Part shown: positions 1 to 9,479 of the stretch, piece by piece
Numbering within the stretch: position 1 is the first letter of the stretch
Layout of the letters: every line of letters begins with the position of its first letter
From: Peromyscus leucopus
Lineage: Eukaryota; Chordata; Mammalia; Rodentia; Cricetidae
Length of the DNA: 64,000 bases
Direction of reading: 5' to 3'
NCBI RefSeq assembly: GCF_004664715.2
Contig: NC_051070.1
Span: 42,062,456-42,126,455 of the forward strand
Translations under genes and position numbers: made by a program
The notes under the pieces: generated by a model
Database searches by the model: none
Told to the model about the DNA's origin: nothing
What the model saw: only the letters and a program-made list of their open reading frames with translations

Positions 1-113
1 CAAAGGAAGAAAACCAGAGTAAAAATGTCTTTTCCAATTTTATAGATAAATATGAATTTTCAAAGTTTAATTGACTAACACGTGGCATATCTTAAAGTGG
101 TTCCAACATTTTT
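1..113. other. AT-rich flank, nothing recognised
   Basis: Short single-copy-looking AT-rich sequence up to the left target-site duplication of the first L1 insertion. No gene or repeat is recognised. Confidence 0.5.
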
Positions 114-133
114 AAATTTTTACTTCACTTCTT

Positions 134-1025
134 TTTTTTTTTCTTTTTTAAAAATTTATTCTTCTCTTATACAATACATTCCGACTGCAGTTTCTGCTCT
201 CTCCACTCCTCCCAATACTCCCTCTCCCCTAGATCCACTCCTCCTCTTTTCCCTTCATAAAAGAGCAGGCCTCCCAGGGAAATCAACCAAACAGGCCATA
301 ACAAGTTACAGTAAGACTAGCCACAAACTCTCACATCAGGACTGGTGAGGCAAACCCAGTAGGAGGAAGAGGGTCCCAAGGGCAGGTGAAAAAGTCAAGA
401 GATATACTCCCCACTTACTCCCACTGTTAGGAGTCTCACAAAAACCCCAAGCTAACAACCGTAACATATATACAGAAGACCTGGTGCAAACCCATGCAGG
501 CTCCGTGATTGCTGCTTCAGTTTCTGTGAGCCCATGTGAGCCCTGCTTAGATGATTCTGTGGGCTACATTCTCCTGGTGTCCTCGACTCCAGATCCCAGC
601 TGGATCAAGAACAGAGAGGGAGAACAAGGAATAGGAGAAAATGGTAAATGAAGACCACACGAGAAAAGGAAGAAACAAAGTGCTAAAGAGGCCCACAGAA
701 ATCCACAAAGATACCTCCACAAAAGACTGCTGGCAATGGTTGAGAGACAGCCTGGACTGACCTACTCTGGTGATGGGATGGCCAAACACCCTAATAGTTG
801 TGCCAGAAACCCATCCAAGGACTGAGGAATCTGGATGCAGAGATCCACGGCTAGGCCCAGGATGGAGCGCTGGGAGTCTAATTAGCGAGAAAGAGGAGGG
901 TTTATATGAGTGAGAATTGATGAAACAAAGGTTGGCTAAAGCACAGGGACAAATAGCCAAACGAATGGAAACACATGAACTATGAACAAAAGGCTGAGGG
1001 GCCCCCAACTGAATCAGGCCCTCTG
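134..1025 (-). mobile_element. 5'-truncated L1 3' end, antisense, with 20-bp target duplication
   Basis: The segment starts with a T-rich run, which is the A-tail of a minus-strand element. It continues as the pyrimidine-rich complement of the G-rich 3' UTR tract typical of rodent L1, then the rest of the L1 3' UTR. It is bounded by an exact 20-bp direct repeat, AAATTTTTACTTCACTTCTT, at 114-133 and 1026-1045, the hallmark of target-primed reverse transcription. The element stops at the 5' side within the 3' UTR, so it carries no ORF. A 172-codon minus-strand frame (547-1065) runs out through the insertion boundary and is not a gene. The perfect target duplication suggests a fairly recent event. 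Confidence 0.9.
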
Positions 1026-1045
1026 AAATTTTTACTTCACTTCTT

Positions 1046-1739
1046 GACAGCACATTGTTTCTCACAAAATGCAGAGAAATCCTAGATTGGCCTAAGACAG
1101 GGACAATTCACAGGGCACAGTGCTTCATTGACAAAACAAAGGTAATAGATGCCACCAGTGCATGCTAACACACCGAAGGGCAGTGTTTAAACTCTAAATA
1201 TGTAATGCTGTTAAGTATACAGAAGATGCAAGTGTTTTACATAAAAAAGATTAGTCTTTTACATTTTCATATGTTCAGTTTCTGGGAAGGGGAAATCTAC
1301 AATGGTAGCTTCCATCTTTTTTAATGTTGCTGTGTTTTCAGATGAAAGATAATTCCAGGAATCTTAATAAATAATGTAGTCTTATGTAAAGGGTACCAAA
1401 TTACTTATGCACTTTAGTAGAGTACCATAATTGATAAATACAACCTCAATTCCTTTTGACATATTTAGAGATACTTGATGAGCCATTCCACCTAGTCTTC
1501 TGAAGGTACACTGCAACAGCCAACACAGTTATGGCTATGCTTTACCTTCTGTATGACTACTTTCATAAACCTATCTCAGAGCCACACACAGTGTTTCCAA
1601 ATACTCTGCGCAAACTGTGATGAAGACAGCATGATCTGCAAATAATGGTGTGTTTGATGTGACATCAGAGGGAGTCAGTTCCTAACATATCAAGAAAATG
1701 AACTGTCCAATTCATAAACACCCCTAATGATAGATAAGA
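1046..1739. other. Single-copy-looking stretch, no feature recognised
   Basis: About 700 bases of AT-rich, complex sequence without simple repeats, SINE or L1 signatures that I recognise and without a meaningful open frame. Confidence 0.5.
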
Positions 1740-1744
1740 AAGGA

Positions 1745-2022
1745 AAACATGAGGGGGAAACCTGAAGACATGACCAGACCAAACTAGTGGGAACTCGTGA
1801 AAATTGAATCAATGGCTGTGGAGCCTGCATGGGACTGGACTAGGCCCTCTGCATGGCAAGACAATTGTGTACCTTGATTTGCTTGGGAAGCCCCCTGGCG
1901 GTAGAATCAGAATCCATCCCTGGTGCATGAGGGGGCTTTTTGGAGCCCACTACCTATGATGGAACATCTTGTGCAGCCTTGAGGCAGGGGGCAGGGCTTG
2001 AACTTGCCTCTACTGTGTAGCA
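1745..2022 (+). mobile_element. L1 3' UTR fragment, sense
   Basis: Matches the rodent L1 3' UTR block that includes GGACTGGACTAGGCCCTCTG and the CCCCCTGGCGGTAGAATCAG region. The same block appears in antisense at 60750-61104. The terminal G-rich tract and A-tail are missing, and the next repeat begins at about 2025, so the fragment is cut short or overwritten there. Confidence 0.75.
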
Positions 2023-2024
2023 TG

Positions 2025-2556
2025 AATCTTAAAAGTTCTTATTAATAAAATCAAACCTGAGGCCAGTTATTGGGGTGAATACTGGAAGGTCAGAGAGACA
2101 GAACAAGCCACAGCTATCTCACCTTGCCAATTCCTCAGCTGGTCTTGTTTCCTCAGACTGGAAGCTTTTGTGTCCTCATCCAGAATGAATCTCAGCTGAA
2201 CTGTGCTGCTCGAAAGCCTGAAGCTTAACCAGCCATATGCTTAACCAGCCAAATGCTTAACCAGCCAAATGCTTCTAGTTTCTCGTCCTCACACCCTTAT
2301 ATATCTTTCTGCTTTCTACCACCACTCTCTGGGATTAAAGGCTGGCTTCCTGGGATTAAAGGCGTGAGTCACCATGCCTGGCTATTTCCAATGTGGCCTT
2401 GAACTCACAGAGATCCAGAGGGATTTCTGTCTCTGGAATGCTAGGATTAAAGGCATGTGCTATTACTGCCTACCTAGTGGCTTTTCTGTTCTCTGACCCC
2501 AGATAAGTTTATTAAGGTATACAATATTTTGGGGAACACAATACCACCAACTACTG
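2025..2556 (-). repeat. Composite B1-containing dispersed repeat, copy A
   Basis: One of four related copies in the window (others near 20041, 39798 and 50764). It begins with TTATTAATAA and an AAACCTGAGGCCAGTTATTG block. It then carries two B1-like arms in antisense (GGGATTAAAGGCGTGAG and AGGATTAAAGGCATGTG) and ends in a segment around ATAAGTTTATTAAGG and ACACAATACCACC. Read on the minus strand it starts near TGGTGGTATTGTG and has AATAAA-like elements, so it may be an LTR or compound retroposon that captured B1 sequence. I do not recall its library name. Strand is assigned by the B1 arms. Confidence 0.65.
2223..2270. repeat. 16-bp minisatellite, three units
   Basis: Three head-to-tail units of GCTTAACCAGCCAAAT (first unit with CATAT for CAAAT) inside composite repeat copy A. 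Copy C (near 50960) has only one such unit, so the expansion is specific to this copy. Confidence 0.75.
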
Positions 2557-2641
2557 AATGCGCCTCCCCATGGGAAGCTTTGCCTTCTTGGGGAGGGGGG
2601 TTGGGGGCATTGGAGGAGGGAAAAGAGGGATCTTTTCCCCC

Positions 2642-2740
2642 CTTGCATGGTGGTACATGCATGCCTTTAATCACAGCTTCCAGGAGGTGAGTTTGAGGCC
2701 AGCCTGTTCTATAGAGTGAGTTACAGGACAGTTAGGGCTT
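2642..2740 (+). mobile_element. Diverged partial B1 SINE
   Basis: Contains the B1 left part (CATGGTGGTACATGCATGCC, CCTTTAATCACAG) and GAGTTTGAGGCCAGCCTG, but lacks the distal half and tail. It lies directly upstream of a complete B1, so two B1 insertions are stacked here. Confidence 0.75.
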
Positions 2741-2763
2741 TTATACAAAGAATACCTTTTTGC

Positions 2764-2926
2764 AGCCAGGCGGTGGTGGTGCACGCCTTTAATCCCAGCA
2801 CTTGGGAGGCAGAGCCAGGCAGATCTTCGTGAGTTCGAGGCCAGCCTGGTCTATAGAGTGAGTTCCAGGACAGGCTCCAAAGCTACACAGAGAAACCCTA
2901 TCTCGAAAAACCAAAAAAAGAAAAAA
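2764..2926 (+). mobile_element. Complete B1 SINE with target duplication
   Basis: Full B1: CCAGGCGGTGGTGGTGCACG start, Pol III A/B-box region, CCAGCCTGGTCTATAGAG and the cricetid-type CTCCAAAGCTACACAGAG 3' half, followed by an A-rich tail. Flanking direct repeats AAAGAATACCTTTT(T)GCA lie at about 2747-2763 and 2927-2942. B1 is a 7SL RNA-derived, L1-mobilised SINE. Confidence 0.93.
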
Positions 2927-2950
2927 AAGAATACCTTTTGCAAAAAATAT

Positions 2951-3058
2951 CTAAAAAAAAAGAAGAAGACGAAGAAGAAGAAAAGAAGAAGAAGAAGAAG
3001 AAGAAGAAGAAGAAGAAGAAGAAGAAGAAGAAGAAGAAGAAGAAGAAGAAGGAGAAAA
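2951..3058 (+). repeat. GAA/TTC trinucleotide microsatellite
   Basis: About 30 nearly uninterrupted AAG units (one AAGACG interruption at the start, AAGGAGAAAAG at the end). It sits within 20 bases of the B1 A-tail and target duplication, the classic seed of GAA arrays. Long lysine/arginine frames read through it on the plus strand and phenylalanine/leucine/serine frames on the minus strand; none is a gene. Confidence 0.95.
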
Positions 3059-3700
3059 GAAATCCCAGAATGTGTAAAATTAGGTATATACAGAGATGGC
3101 TTATTGTCTCTTTCAAAGTTTCTTACTGTCAAGCTGTGGATAGCAACTAAAAGTATTGGTACCAAATACCTGAATCATAGAACATGGATAAGTAAAGCTG
3201 GTGCTGTGGTGCTGGTACCAACCTACAAACATTATCAATCCCTACTGGTTTACTTTCATAATATTGGAAGGTGCTATCTATGCTACTCTGGGGAAAAGTA
3301 ATTAGCTATCTTACCCAGCTGTGAACCTTGCTGTCTATAATAATGACTGGCATAAAAAGACATGGTCGCTTGTGTAACTGTGACATGAACATCTTTTGAG
3401 TAACCAACCACTTTTTGAATGAATTTACATCCTGGTCCATAACATAAAACCCATACCAAGCACCACTGTCAGGTCAATAACCTATTGCTAAAGATATCAT
3501 ATGCCCTAGTGGAGAACTATTATCATTCTGATAAATGGAAATAATATTAAATCTATTACTAATTATTTATCATTATACATAGGCATCTCCCAGACATTAC
3601 TAGAAAAGCTTTTAGTTGTAGAATATGGTCATTAACCCAGAGACTCACAACTGTCCATTGCACAGAGAATACAGACTGCAGGTTGCTACCTATAATAGAA
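3059..3700. other. Single-copy-looking stretch, no feature recognised
   Basis: AT-rich complex sequence between the GAA tract and a MaLR LTR. No repeat, splice-flanked exon or credible frame is recognised. Confidence 0.5.
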
Positions 3701-3701
3701 G

Positions 3702-4051
3702 GTCTCAGTTATGGTTTCTATTGATGTGAAGAGACACCATGACCATGGCAACTCTTATAAAAGAAAATATTTAATTGGGATGGCTCAGTTTCAGAGATTT
3801 AGTCCATTGTCATCATGGCAGGAAACATGTTGACATGCAGGCAGACATGATGCTGGAGAAGGAGCTGAGAGTTCTACATCTTGATTTGCAGGCAGCAGAA
3901 AGTGATCTGTCTATACAAGACTGACAGTAGCTTGAGCAAAGAGACTCAAAGTCCACCCCCAAAGTGACATGCTTTCTCCATCAAGGCCACACCTACTCCA
4001 ACACCTCCTAATAGGGCCACTCTCTTTGGGGACCATTTTCTTACCACCACA
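3702..4051 (-). mobile_element. MaLR-type solo LTR, antisense
   Basis: On the minus strand this LTR starts TGTGGTGG and ends near CAATAGAAACC...GAGAC, as do the related LTRs at 6253-6597 and 59162-61889. The block GAGACACCATGACCATGGCA and the CCACACCTACTCCAAC region are characteristic of this rodent MaLR-like group. No internal retroviral sequence adjoins it. The flanking pentamers TAGAA and TGAAA are only similar, so the target duplication has decayed. Confidence 0.7.
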
Positions 4052-4234
4052 TGAAACATACATGCTGTACTCCCTCTCAAAGTATCAGTGATCATTGAGA
4101 ACACAGGCAGAAAGAGTATAAGAGCCAGGGACAATGAGTGGCTACAAAGTATTTTCATCTGGACACAAAAAATAGATGCACATACTAACTTGTATCAGTT
4201 GTGACAGAATGAACAAAATCTGTGCAAGCCGTAA

Positions 4235-4560
4235 TGAATCCTAACATGCAGCGGGGAGTTGGGCATGAAGTCCCATGGCTAGCCAAAGAGTTATTGGCAA
4301 CTGATAGCTGTAGGGGATAGAGAGTAGATTTTCTCTATGAGTATGTATCCCACAGCAACACAACCAAACTCTGGGGGGAAAGCACATGTCAAAGAATATT
4401 TGAGGAATATAAATTGGTCTTTAAGGACTTAAAATACTTTTTCAGAGAGCACAAATTTTGGTGGGTAGGAAAGAAGGGTAGATCTCTAAAGAGTTGAAGA
4501 AAGAAGAGTAAATATTATCAACATGAAATACTTAAAGATATAATAAAAATATTTAAAAGG
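4235..4560 (+). mobile_element. L1 3' UTR fragment, sense, diverged
   Basis: Resembles the older rodent L1 3' UTR: GGGCATGAAGTCCCATGGCT, AGCCAAAGAGTTATTGGCAA, then a purine-rich stretch and an A-rich end with AATAAA-like runs near 4540. Divergence is high and boundaries are approximate. Confidence 0.6.
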
Positions 4561-5070
4561 AGTGATGTTTTGGTGAACTTGTCTCCCCTTTCTGCTAGTT
4601 ATGCTCATATAACTATATTTCCTGAACATAGAACGGTCATTTAAAGGTTGTGCATATCTTCAATAATTGTCAAAGTATTGTCTTGTTGATTGACATTTGA
4701 TATCACTGAAGAAATCTGTGGAAACCCAAACCCACCTGAGTCGAGGACCAAGTCATGGTTTTTACAACCTGGGCCTAGAAACGCTCAGCGCAGAAGAAGG
4801 TGATTTTTATCTTCTTAGTTATCAGTGAAAGAGTGTCACTGATGTTAGTAAATTATAATTAAAGTGAAGTTGCTATATTGGATGAGACTACAAAACCGAG
4901 AAACAAAAAGTTAAATAAATAAATTAGAAATGAATTTAATAGCTTAACAAGGTTGATGTAGAGGCAAGACACTTTTATAGTAGAAACTAAAATTGTTCAT
5001 ACATATATAACTCAAATATACATTCATAGGTATACTTTATACTTATTTGAGAATTTTATACACAAGAACT
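4561..5070. other. Single-copy-looking AT-rich stretch
   Basis: No recognisable gene or repeat. It ends where a pyrimidine-rich L1 3' end begins. Confidence 0.45.
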
Positions 5071-5071
5071 G

Positions 5072-5640
5072 TATTGACATCATTTCTACTCCTCCCTCTT
5101 CCACCTCCTCCCTTGTTCACCCCACACCCTCTCCAATTTATGACGTCTCCTTTAATTAATGCTACATACATACATACATACACACACACACACCAATCTA
5201 GCTTGCTAAGTCCATTTTGGGTTGATCATATATATTATATATTTATATATATATATAAAATATATATATGACTATATATATATACTATATATATATATGA
5301 CTATATATATATATATCACTTATTTATTTAGCCATCAACTGTTGTAATTGGATAATCTCTCTACATGTTCATCCCTGGGGAAAACTAATTTTTACCTCTC
5401 TCAGGAGTCATTAGTTTCATGGAGCTCTTTATATAGGGTTTAGGTCTTGTGAGATTTCCACCTTTTACACTGGAATGCTGACTAGGATTTTTTCATTGTG
5501 TATGACTTGTTTAGGTAACTATACTGTTGACATTTTGTGGGTGCAGCTTCCCTGTCATATATAGCAAATGCAATCTCACAACAGACATCTTAGTCCTCTG
5601 GCTCTTACAATGTTTGTATGCATGTGAGCACACACAACTG
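5072..5640 (-). mobile_element. L1 3' UTR, antisense, with internal CA/TA expansion
   Basis: The pyrimidine-rich run at 5085-5130 is the complement of the G-rich L1 3' terminal tract. TCCCTGGGGAAAACTAATTT, GGTTTAGGTCTTGTGAG and GTGGGTGCAGCTTCC are blocks of the same 3' UTR family found at 9480-10110 (antisense) and 51560-52095 (sense). It is interrupted by the CATA/CA and TA tracts at 5164-5316. Confidence 0.7.
5164..5316. repeat. CATA/CA and AT-dinucleotide tracts
   Basis: A short CATA/CA array (5164-5193) followed by imperfect TA repeats (5227-5316). These sit where the related L1 3' UTR at 51890-51940 also carries a short TA-rich stretch, so the tract grew from an L1-encoded seed. Confidence 0.85.
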
Positions 5641-5650
5641 CTTTTGTGCA

Positions 5651-5734
5651 TGTGTGTGTGTATACATTTATACACACATATATACATACATACATATATA
5701 TCTATGCATATAAATACATACACATATATACTAT

Positions 5735-5777
<43 letters not shown>

Positions 5778-5812
5778 CATATACATACACACACTATACA
5801 CACACATATGCT
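5651..5812. repeat. Compound microsatellite: TG, CATA, CA, TA
   Basis: Successive TG, ATAC, CA (5737-5757) and TA (5757-5777) runs then further CA/TA units up to the start of an LTR. Alternating purine-pyrimidine runs can adopt Z-DNA or cruciform forms in principle. Histidine/threonine/tyrosine frames through it are artefacts. Confidence 0.92.
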
Positions 5813-6136
5813 GGCTAATTTTCAGTCAACTTGACACAAGCTTGAGTCATTGGAGTAGAAAGAGTCTTAGTAGAAGGGCCTGCTTACTGGTCCTGGTAGT
5901 TCTGGATTCTTTAAGAAGCAGTCAGAGTAGTCTATAAAGATAAAGCCAGTAAGTAACATTTTTCCACAGTCTTTGCATCAGCATCTGCCTCCAGGTTTCT
6001 ACCCTGTTTGAGTTCCTGCCCTGACTTCTTTCAATAATAAGCAGTGATTCAGAGTTGTAAGCAAAATAACCATTTCCTTTTAACTTGCTTCTGGTCATGA
6101 TGTTTCATCACAGCTATAATGAACCTAAGTAGGACA
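5809..6136 (+). mobile_element. MaLR-type LTR, 5' copy of a decayed element
   Basis: Begins TGCTGGCTAATTTTCAGTCA and ends GAACCTAAGTAGGACA. It contains a GTTTGAGTTCCTGCCCTGAC block and an AGCAAAATAACC segment near its end that corresponds to the AATAAA region of relatives. The next bases resemble the leader and primer-binding region seen after two other LTRs in this window. ERVL/MaLR elements of this kind are non-coding and long dead. Confidence 0.7.
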
Positions 6137-6990
6137 GAAATTGGAACCAGGAAAGTAGGGAATTGCTATGACAGATCTGACCATGTTCTTGGGAATATTG
6201 TGAAAGTACTTTGGGACTTTCTGCAAGAAAAACCAGTGAATGTTCAAAATATGGTGTTGTAGTTTGAATGTAATTGCCCCCCATGATCTCATAGGAAGTG
6301 GCACTATTAGGAGATGTCATCTTGTTGGAGGACTTATGTCACTGTGAGGGTGGGCTTTGAGGTTTCCTATGCTCATAAAACAGCCCAGTGTCTCATTTGA
6401 TTTCTTGTTCCCTGCAAGAAATGACACTCTAAGTTCTAGCCCCAAGTCTGCCTGCATGACACCATGCTTCCTGCCAAGTTGATAATGGACTGAACCTCTG
6501 AAGCTGTAAGCTAGCCACTTCAGCTAAGTGTTTTTCTTTGTATGAGTTGCCATGGTCATGGTGTCTCTTCACAGTAACAGAAACCCCAACTGAGACACTT
6601 GGTGAGCTGTTCTATGAGCTCTAGGAAGATAAAACTGTTAAGAGAAATGGACTATGGAGGCCTTGCTTGTGAAGTTCCAGAGGAAAATTTGAGAGTCACT
6701 TAAAGACTCTCTTGGAGTCACTGCATATTTTGAGTTAGGAATCAGAGAATCTGGTTAGCTGGGGAAGAATCAACTGTGATTTAGAAGATACAAGAAACAC
6801 TAAAGTGAAAACTTTGCTTTACAAGGATATTTAATACTGGGCAACTAAAGCTAAGAAATTTTGTTCTATCACAGAGAACTGGTATCTGGGTCAGGTGTAC
6901 AAACTAGCCTTGCAGTAGAGAACACACAAAGAAATTGTTTACCACAATAATTAATTATGTAGAAACACCTAGTTACACATAAACATATAA
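6137..6990 (+). mobile_element. MaLR internal (non-coding) sequence, split by a second LTR
   Basis: The segment 6137-6252 starts with AATTGGAACCAGG and continues to GACAGATCTGACCATG, a leader shared with 61890-61935 (plus) and with the minus strand next to 61266. After an LTR inserted at 6253-6597, the same kind of purine-rich internal sequence resumes (CTTGTGAAGTTCCAGAGG, TACTGGGCAACTAAAGCTAA). No gag-, pol- or env-like frame is present. The 3' boundary near 6990 is uncertain. Confidence 0.55.
6253..6597 (+). mobile_element. MaLR-type LTR nested in MaLR internal sequence
   Basis: Starts TGTTGTAGTTTGAATGTAAT and ends CCAACTGAGACA, with the TTGCCATGGTCATGGTGTCT block near its end. The same LTR group occurs at 3702-4051 (antisense) and 59162-61889. 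Sequence typical of MaLR internal regions lies on both sides, which supports a nested solo LTR; flanking TATGG and CTTGG are a weak remnant of a 5-bp duplication. Confidence 0.65.
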
Positions 6991-8160
6991 ACAAGAATCC
7001 TCTAAAGGGATGGCAGCCTCCTTATGTTTTGCTTAATGGTTTTCTATGTATATTCTGAATTGTTTTCATAGAAAAATGTGACCTAATCAGACATATCTTT
7101 CCAAGGGTTCAAGGCCATATATTTGAATCAAAATGAAATATTAGGAGTCTGGGAGTAGCAGACATGAGTAGTGCACATAAGAATAGCATGGTGGTGGGGG
7201 AGGATGTTCCTGGGAATTTAAGTTCCAGCTCAGACAATAGGTGTATGTTGTGTGGTCTCTGCCTTGAGCACACAAGAACAAGCTAGATGTAACAACCTGT
7301 CTTTCTAATCCCATATGTCTCTAATTAGACCACAGTAATCTCAATATAAGTGGCATCAATGACAGCTCTGAAAAGTTAAATGCCAGGTTAAGCAGATATT
7401 CTCACAAAGAAGGCAGAATTTGGTTCCTCCTATTCCCTATGTCTGCAAATCAGCTATGTGTACAATGCTCAGAAATATTTCACCCAGACCCACAAGTTAG
7501 TAAGGACAGAGTTTAAACATGTTTCTTTCAGTCAATCTGTTTGATGGAAGTCAAGTTAGTTAACACTCCAGATTATCAACTGTCTCCTAGGTAATATAGT
7601 CTAATATCTTGCTTGTAGAATTGTTGAGCTTGGCTGCTCAGGATAGACAAGTATAGACTTTTCATCTTACTCTAACAGGAAGTAAGCTTCTTGATGTCAG
7701 AGATTAAAGACATATGGTGTGCTAATACATTGACCAGTAATTGACACACTTACATTGCTGTGTAAGGATTATGTTTATTGGTTAATCAAATACATTATTA
7801 GCATCAAGTGTCTGGAGGATATGCTGCCTTCAGAACTATGTCCTAAGGATACATGATGAGTCACGTTGCCTTTTGGAAAATGAGGAATACCAATGATACC
7901 ATCTTCTACAAAATGCACACAGTAGCCAATAGACTTCGAGGACTTAAGTGCTCACCTTGACTGTAAAGAGACTTTTAAATTATGTTCATGTGCTCTTTCA
8001 AAGGGAAAAGGGAAAAGACCGACCCATAGTTTAAGTATCTTTTCGTTTTAAGTACAAGGACAAGCACGTGTGATTAAAAATATTAGCTCAGCTGTTTAGA
8101 AATCTGACTCGGCTATTTTATCAATGTCATTTTCTCTTTTATATGACTTTTCAAACACAG
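6991..8160. other. Single-copy-looking stretch, no feature recognised
   Basis: About 1.2 kb of complex AT-rich sequence. A frame of 64 codons at 8143-8337 enters the following SINE and is not a gene. Confidence 0.5.
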
Positions 8161-8162
8161 AC

Positions 8163-8360
8163 ATTTGGGCAGGAGAGACAGCTCAGTGGGGGAAAATGCT
8201 TGACAAGAAAACTTGATGGCCTTTTCATACCTGGATTCCAGGGCAGTAAGAGAACATTGATTGCTAAAAATTACTCTCTGTTCTCCATATGCATGCCATC
8301 ACACAAATGCACCCATGCTCAAGCATACATATTGTAGATAAACATCCATAATAATAATAA
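8163..8360 (+). mobile_element. Old tRNA-derived SINE (B4-like)
   Basis: The start GGAGAGACAGCTCAGTGGGG resembles the GGAGAGATGGCTCAGTGG head of B2/B3/B4 SINEs. The end resembles the B4 tail (ATGCATGCCATCACACAAAT, then CA-rich and an AATAATAATAAAT tail). The middle is shortened or diverged, so the exact family is unsure. Confidence 0.5.
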
Positions 8361-8615
8361 ATATAAATGATATTTTTAAGATTGCCTTCTGCAACATAAA
8401 ATACTAAATATAAATTCATTGGTAGAACCCCCCAGTACTATAGAATAAACCTATCAATCACAATTTTTTTTATTATCTCTTTATACTTTGAAAACTATTA
8501 AGCAAAACTTTGGGAGATTACCATCCCCTTAGACAAGGTTCTGTACACAGAACAACGATTAATATTCCATGCCTCAATATTATAAAATACCTTTTCTTAT
8601 TAAATTATAAAGAAA

Positions 8616-8825
8616 GTTCTGGGGTGATACCTTAGTCAGTAATGAGATTGCCACCCTAGTTCAGCTCCTCAAAGAGCTATGCACAGGGATGCACATTTGT
8701 AAAACCAAAACTGGGAAGGCAGAGATAGAAGGACTTTGGGAGAAGGCAGTCTAGCAGAATTGATGAGGTCAGGTTCACTGAGAGACCCTGCCTCAAAAAA
8801 TAAGATGAAAGTAATAAAAGAAGAC
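8616..8825 (+). mobile_element. B4 SINE
   Basis: B4 features in order: an ID-like, degraded tRNA head (GGGGTGATACCTTAGTCAG), GGGAAGGCAGAGATAGAAGG, CAGGTTCACTGAGAGACCCT, GCCTCAAAAAATAAGATG and a tail that runs directly into the CA repeat. Confidence 0.75.
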
Positions 8826-8840
8826 ACATGCACACACACA

Positions 8841-8874
<34 letters not shown>

Positions 8875-8937
8875 ACACACCACACACCACACACATATAT
8901 ACAATACACACACCACACACACACACATCTCACACAT

Positions 8938-8996
<59 letters not shown>
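8826..8996. repeat. CA/TG microsatellite with CCA interruptions
   Basis: About 170 bases of CA repeat broken by CCACACAC and TATATACA units; the longest uninterrupted run is at the 3' end (8942-8994). It grew from the B4 tail. Cysteine/valine-rich frames on the minus strand and histidine/threonine-rich frames on the plus strand are artefacts. Confidence 0.95.
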
Positions 8997-8997
<1 letters not shown>

Positions 8998-9019
8998 AAA
9001 TATAATCTAAACTTAAATG

Positions 9020-9165
9020 TTTAATTGATTAGGGGACTGAAATAGGAGGATTACCATGAGATTGAAACCTGCCTGGAGTGCATATTTACTACCTGGCCAG
9101 TCATGAATATACATTCAAACCCTGTCTCAAAAAACAAACAAACAAACAAAAACTAATCAAAGGAA
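9020..9165 (+). mobile_element. Degenerate B1-like SINE with AAAC tail
   Basis: GGACTGAAATAGGAGGATTA, a weak GAAACCTGCCTGGAGTG arm, and AACCCTGTCTCAAAAAACAA followed by CAAA repeats indicate an old B1-type or proto-B1 copy in sense orientation. Confidence 0.5.
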
Positions 9166-9479
9166 ATAAGTAACAAGATTAATCATCTAGAAATTACTTG
9201 TGAAAAGTACATGTCACTGTCAGTATTAGGTCAGTACAGCCTTTCATGTTTGTGCTTATGTGAATGTGAATTTGTGTTTCACTTTTATTTGTTTCAAGAG
9301 AATTATAATTTGAACACTATCACATAAATTTTATTTTCTAGGCTATTAAAAATGTACACATTTAAGTTATTTCAAGTCATTCCATGGACCATTTGAACCT
9401 GGAAGATTTGGAAGAGATACTATTACAAAAGCAAGTAATAATGTTAGAATTTTTACATAACCTATTCAAATATTTTCCT

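Noticed and set aside
547..1065. 172-codon minus-strand open frame, longest in the window
   Set aside because: It lies in an L1 3' UTR and runs out through the insertion boundary and target duplication into flanking DNA.
2851..3301. Lysine/arginine-rich (plus) and leucine/phenylalanine-rich (minus) frames
   Set aside because: They are translations of the GAA/TTC array and B1 tail.
5511..5937. 98- and 136-codon frames rich in Tyr, Ile, His, Thr, Cys and Val
   Set aside because: They read through TA/CA microsatellites into an LTR.
8669..9005. Cys/Val-rich and His/Thr-rich frames
   Set aside because: CA/TG microsatellite artefacts.
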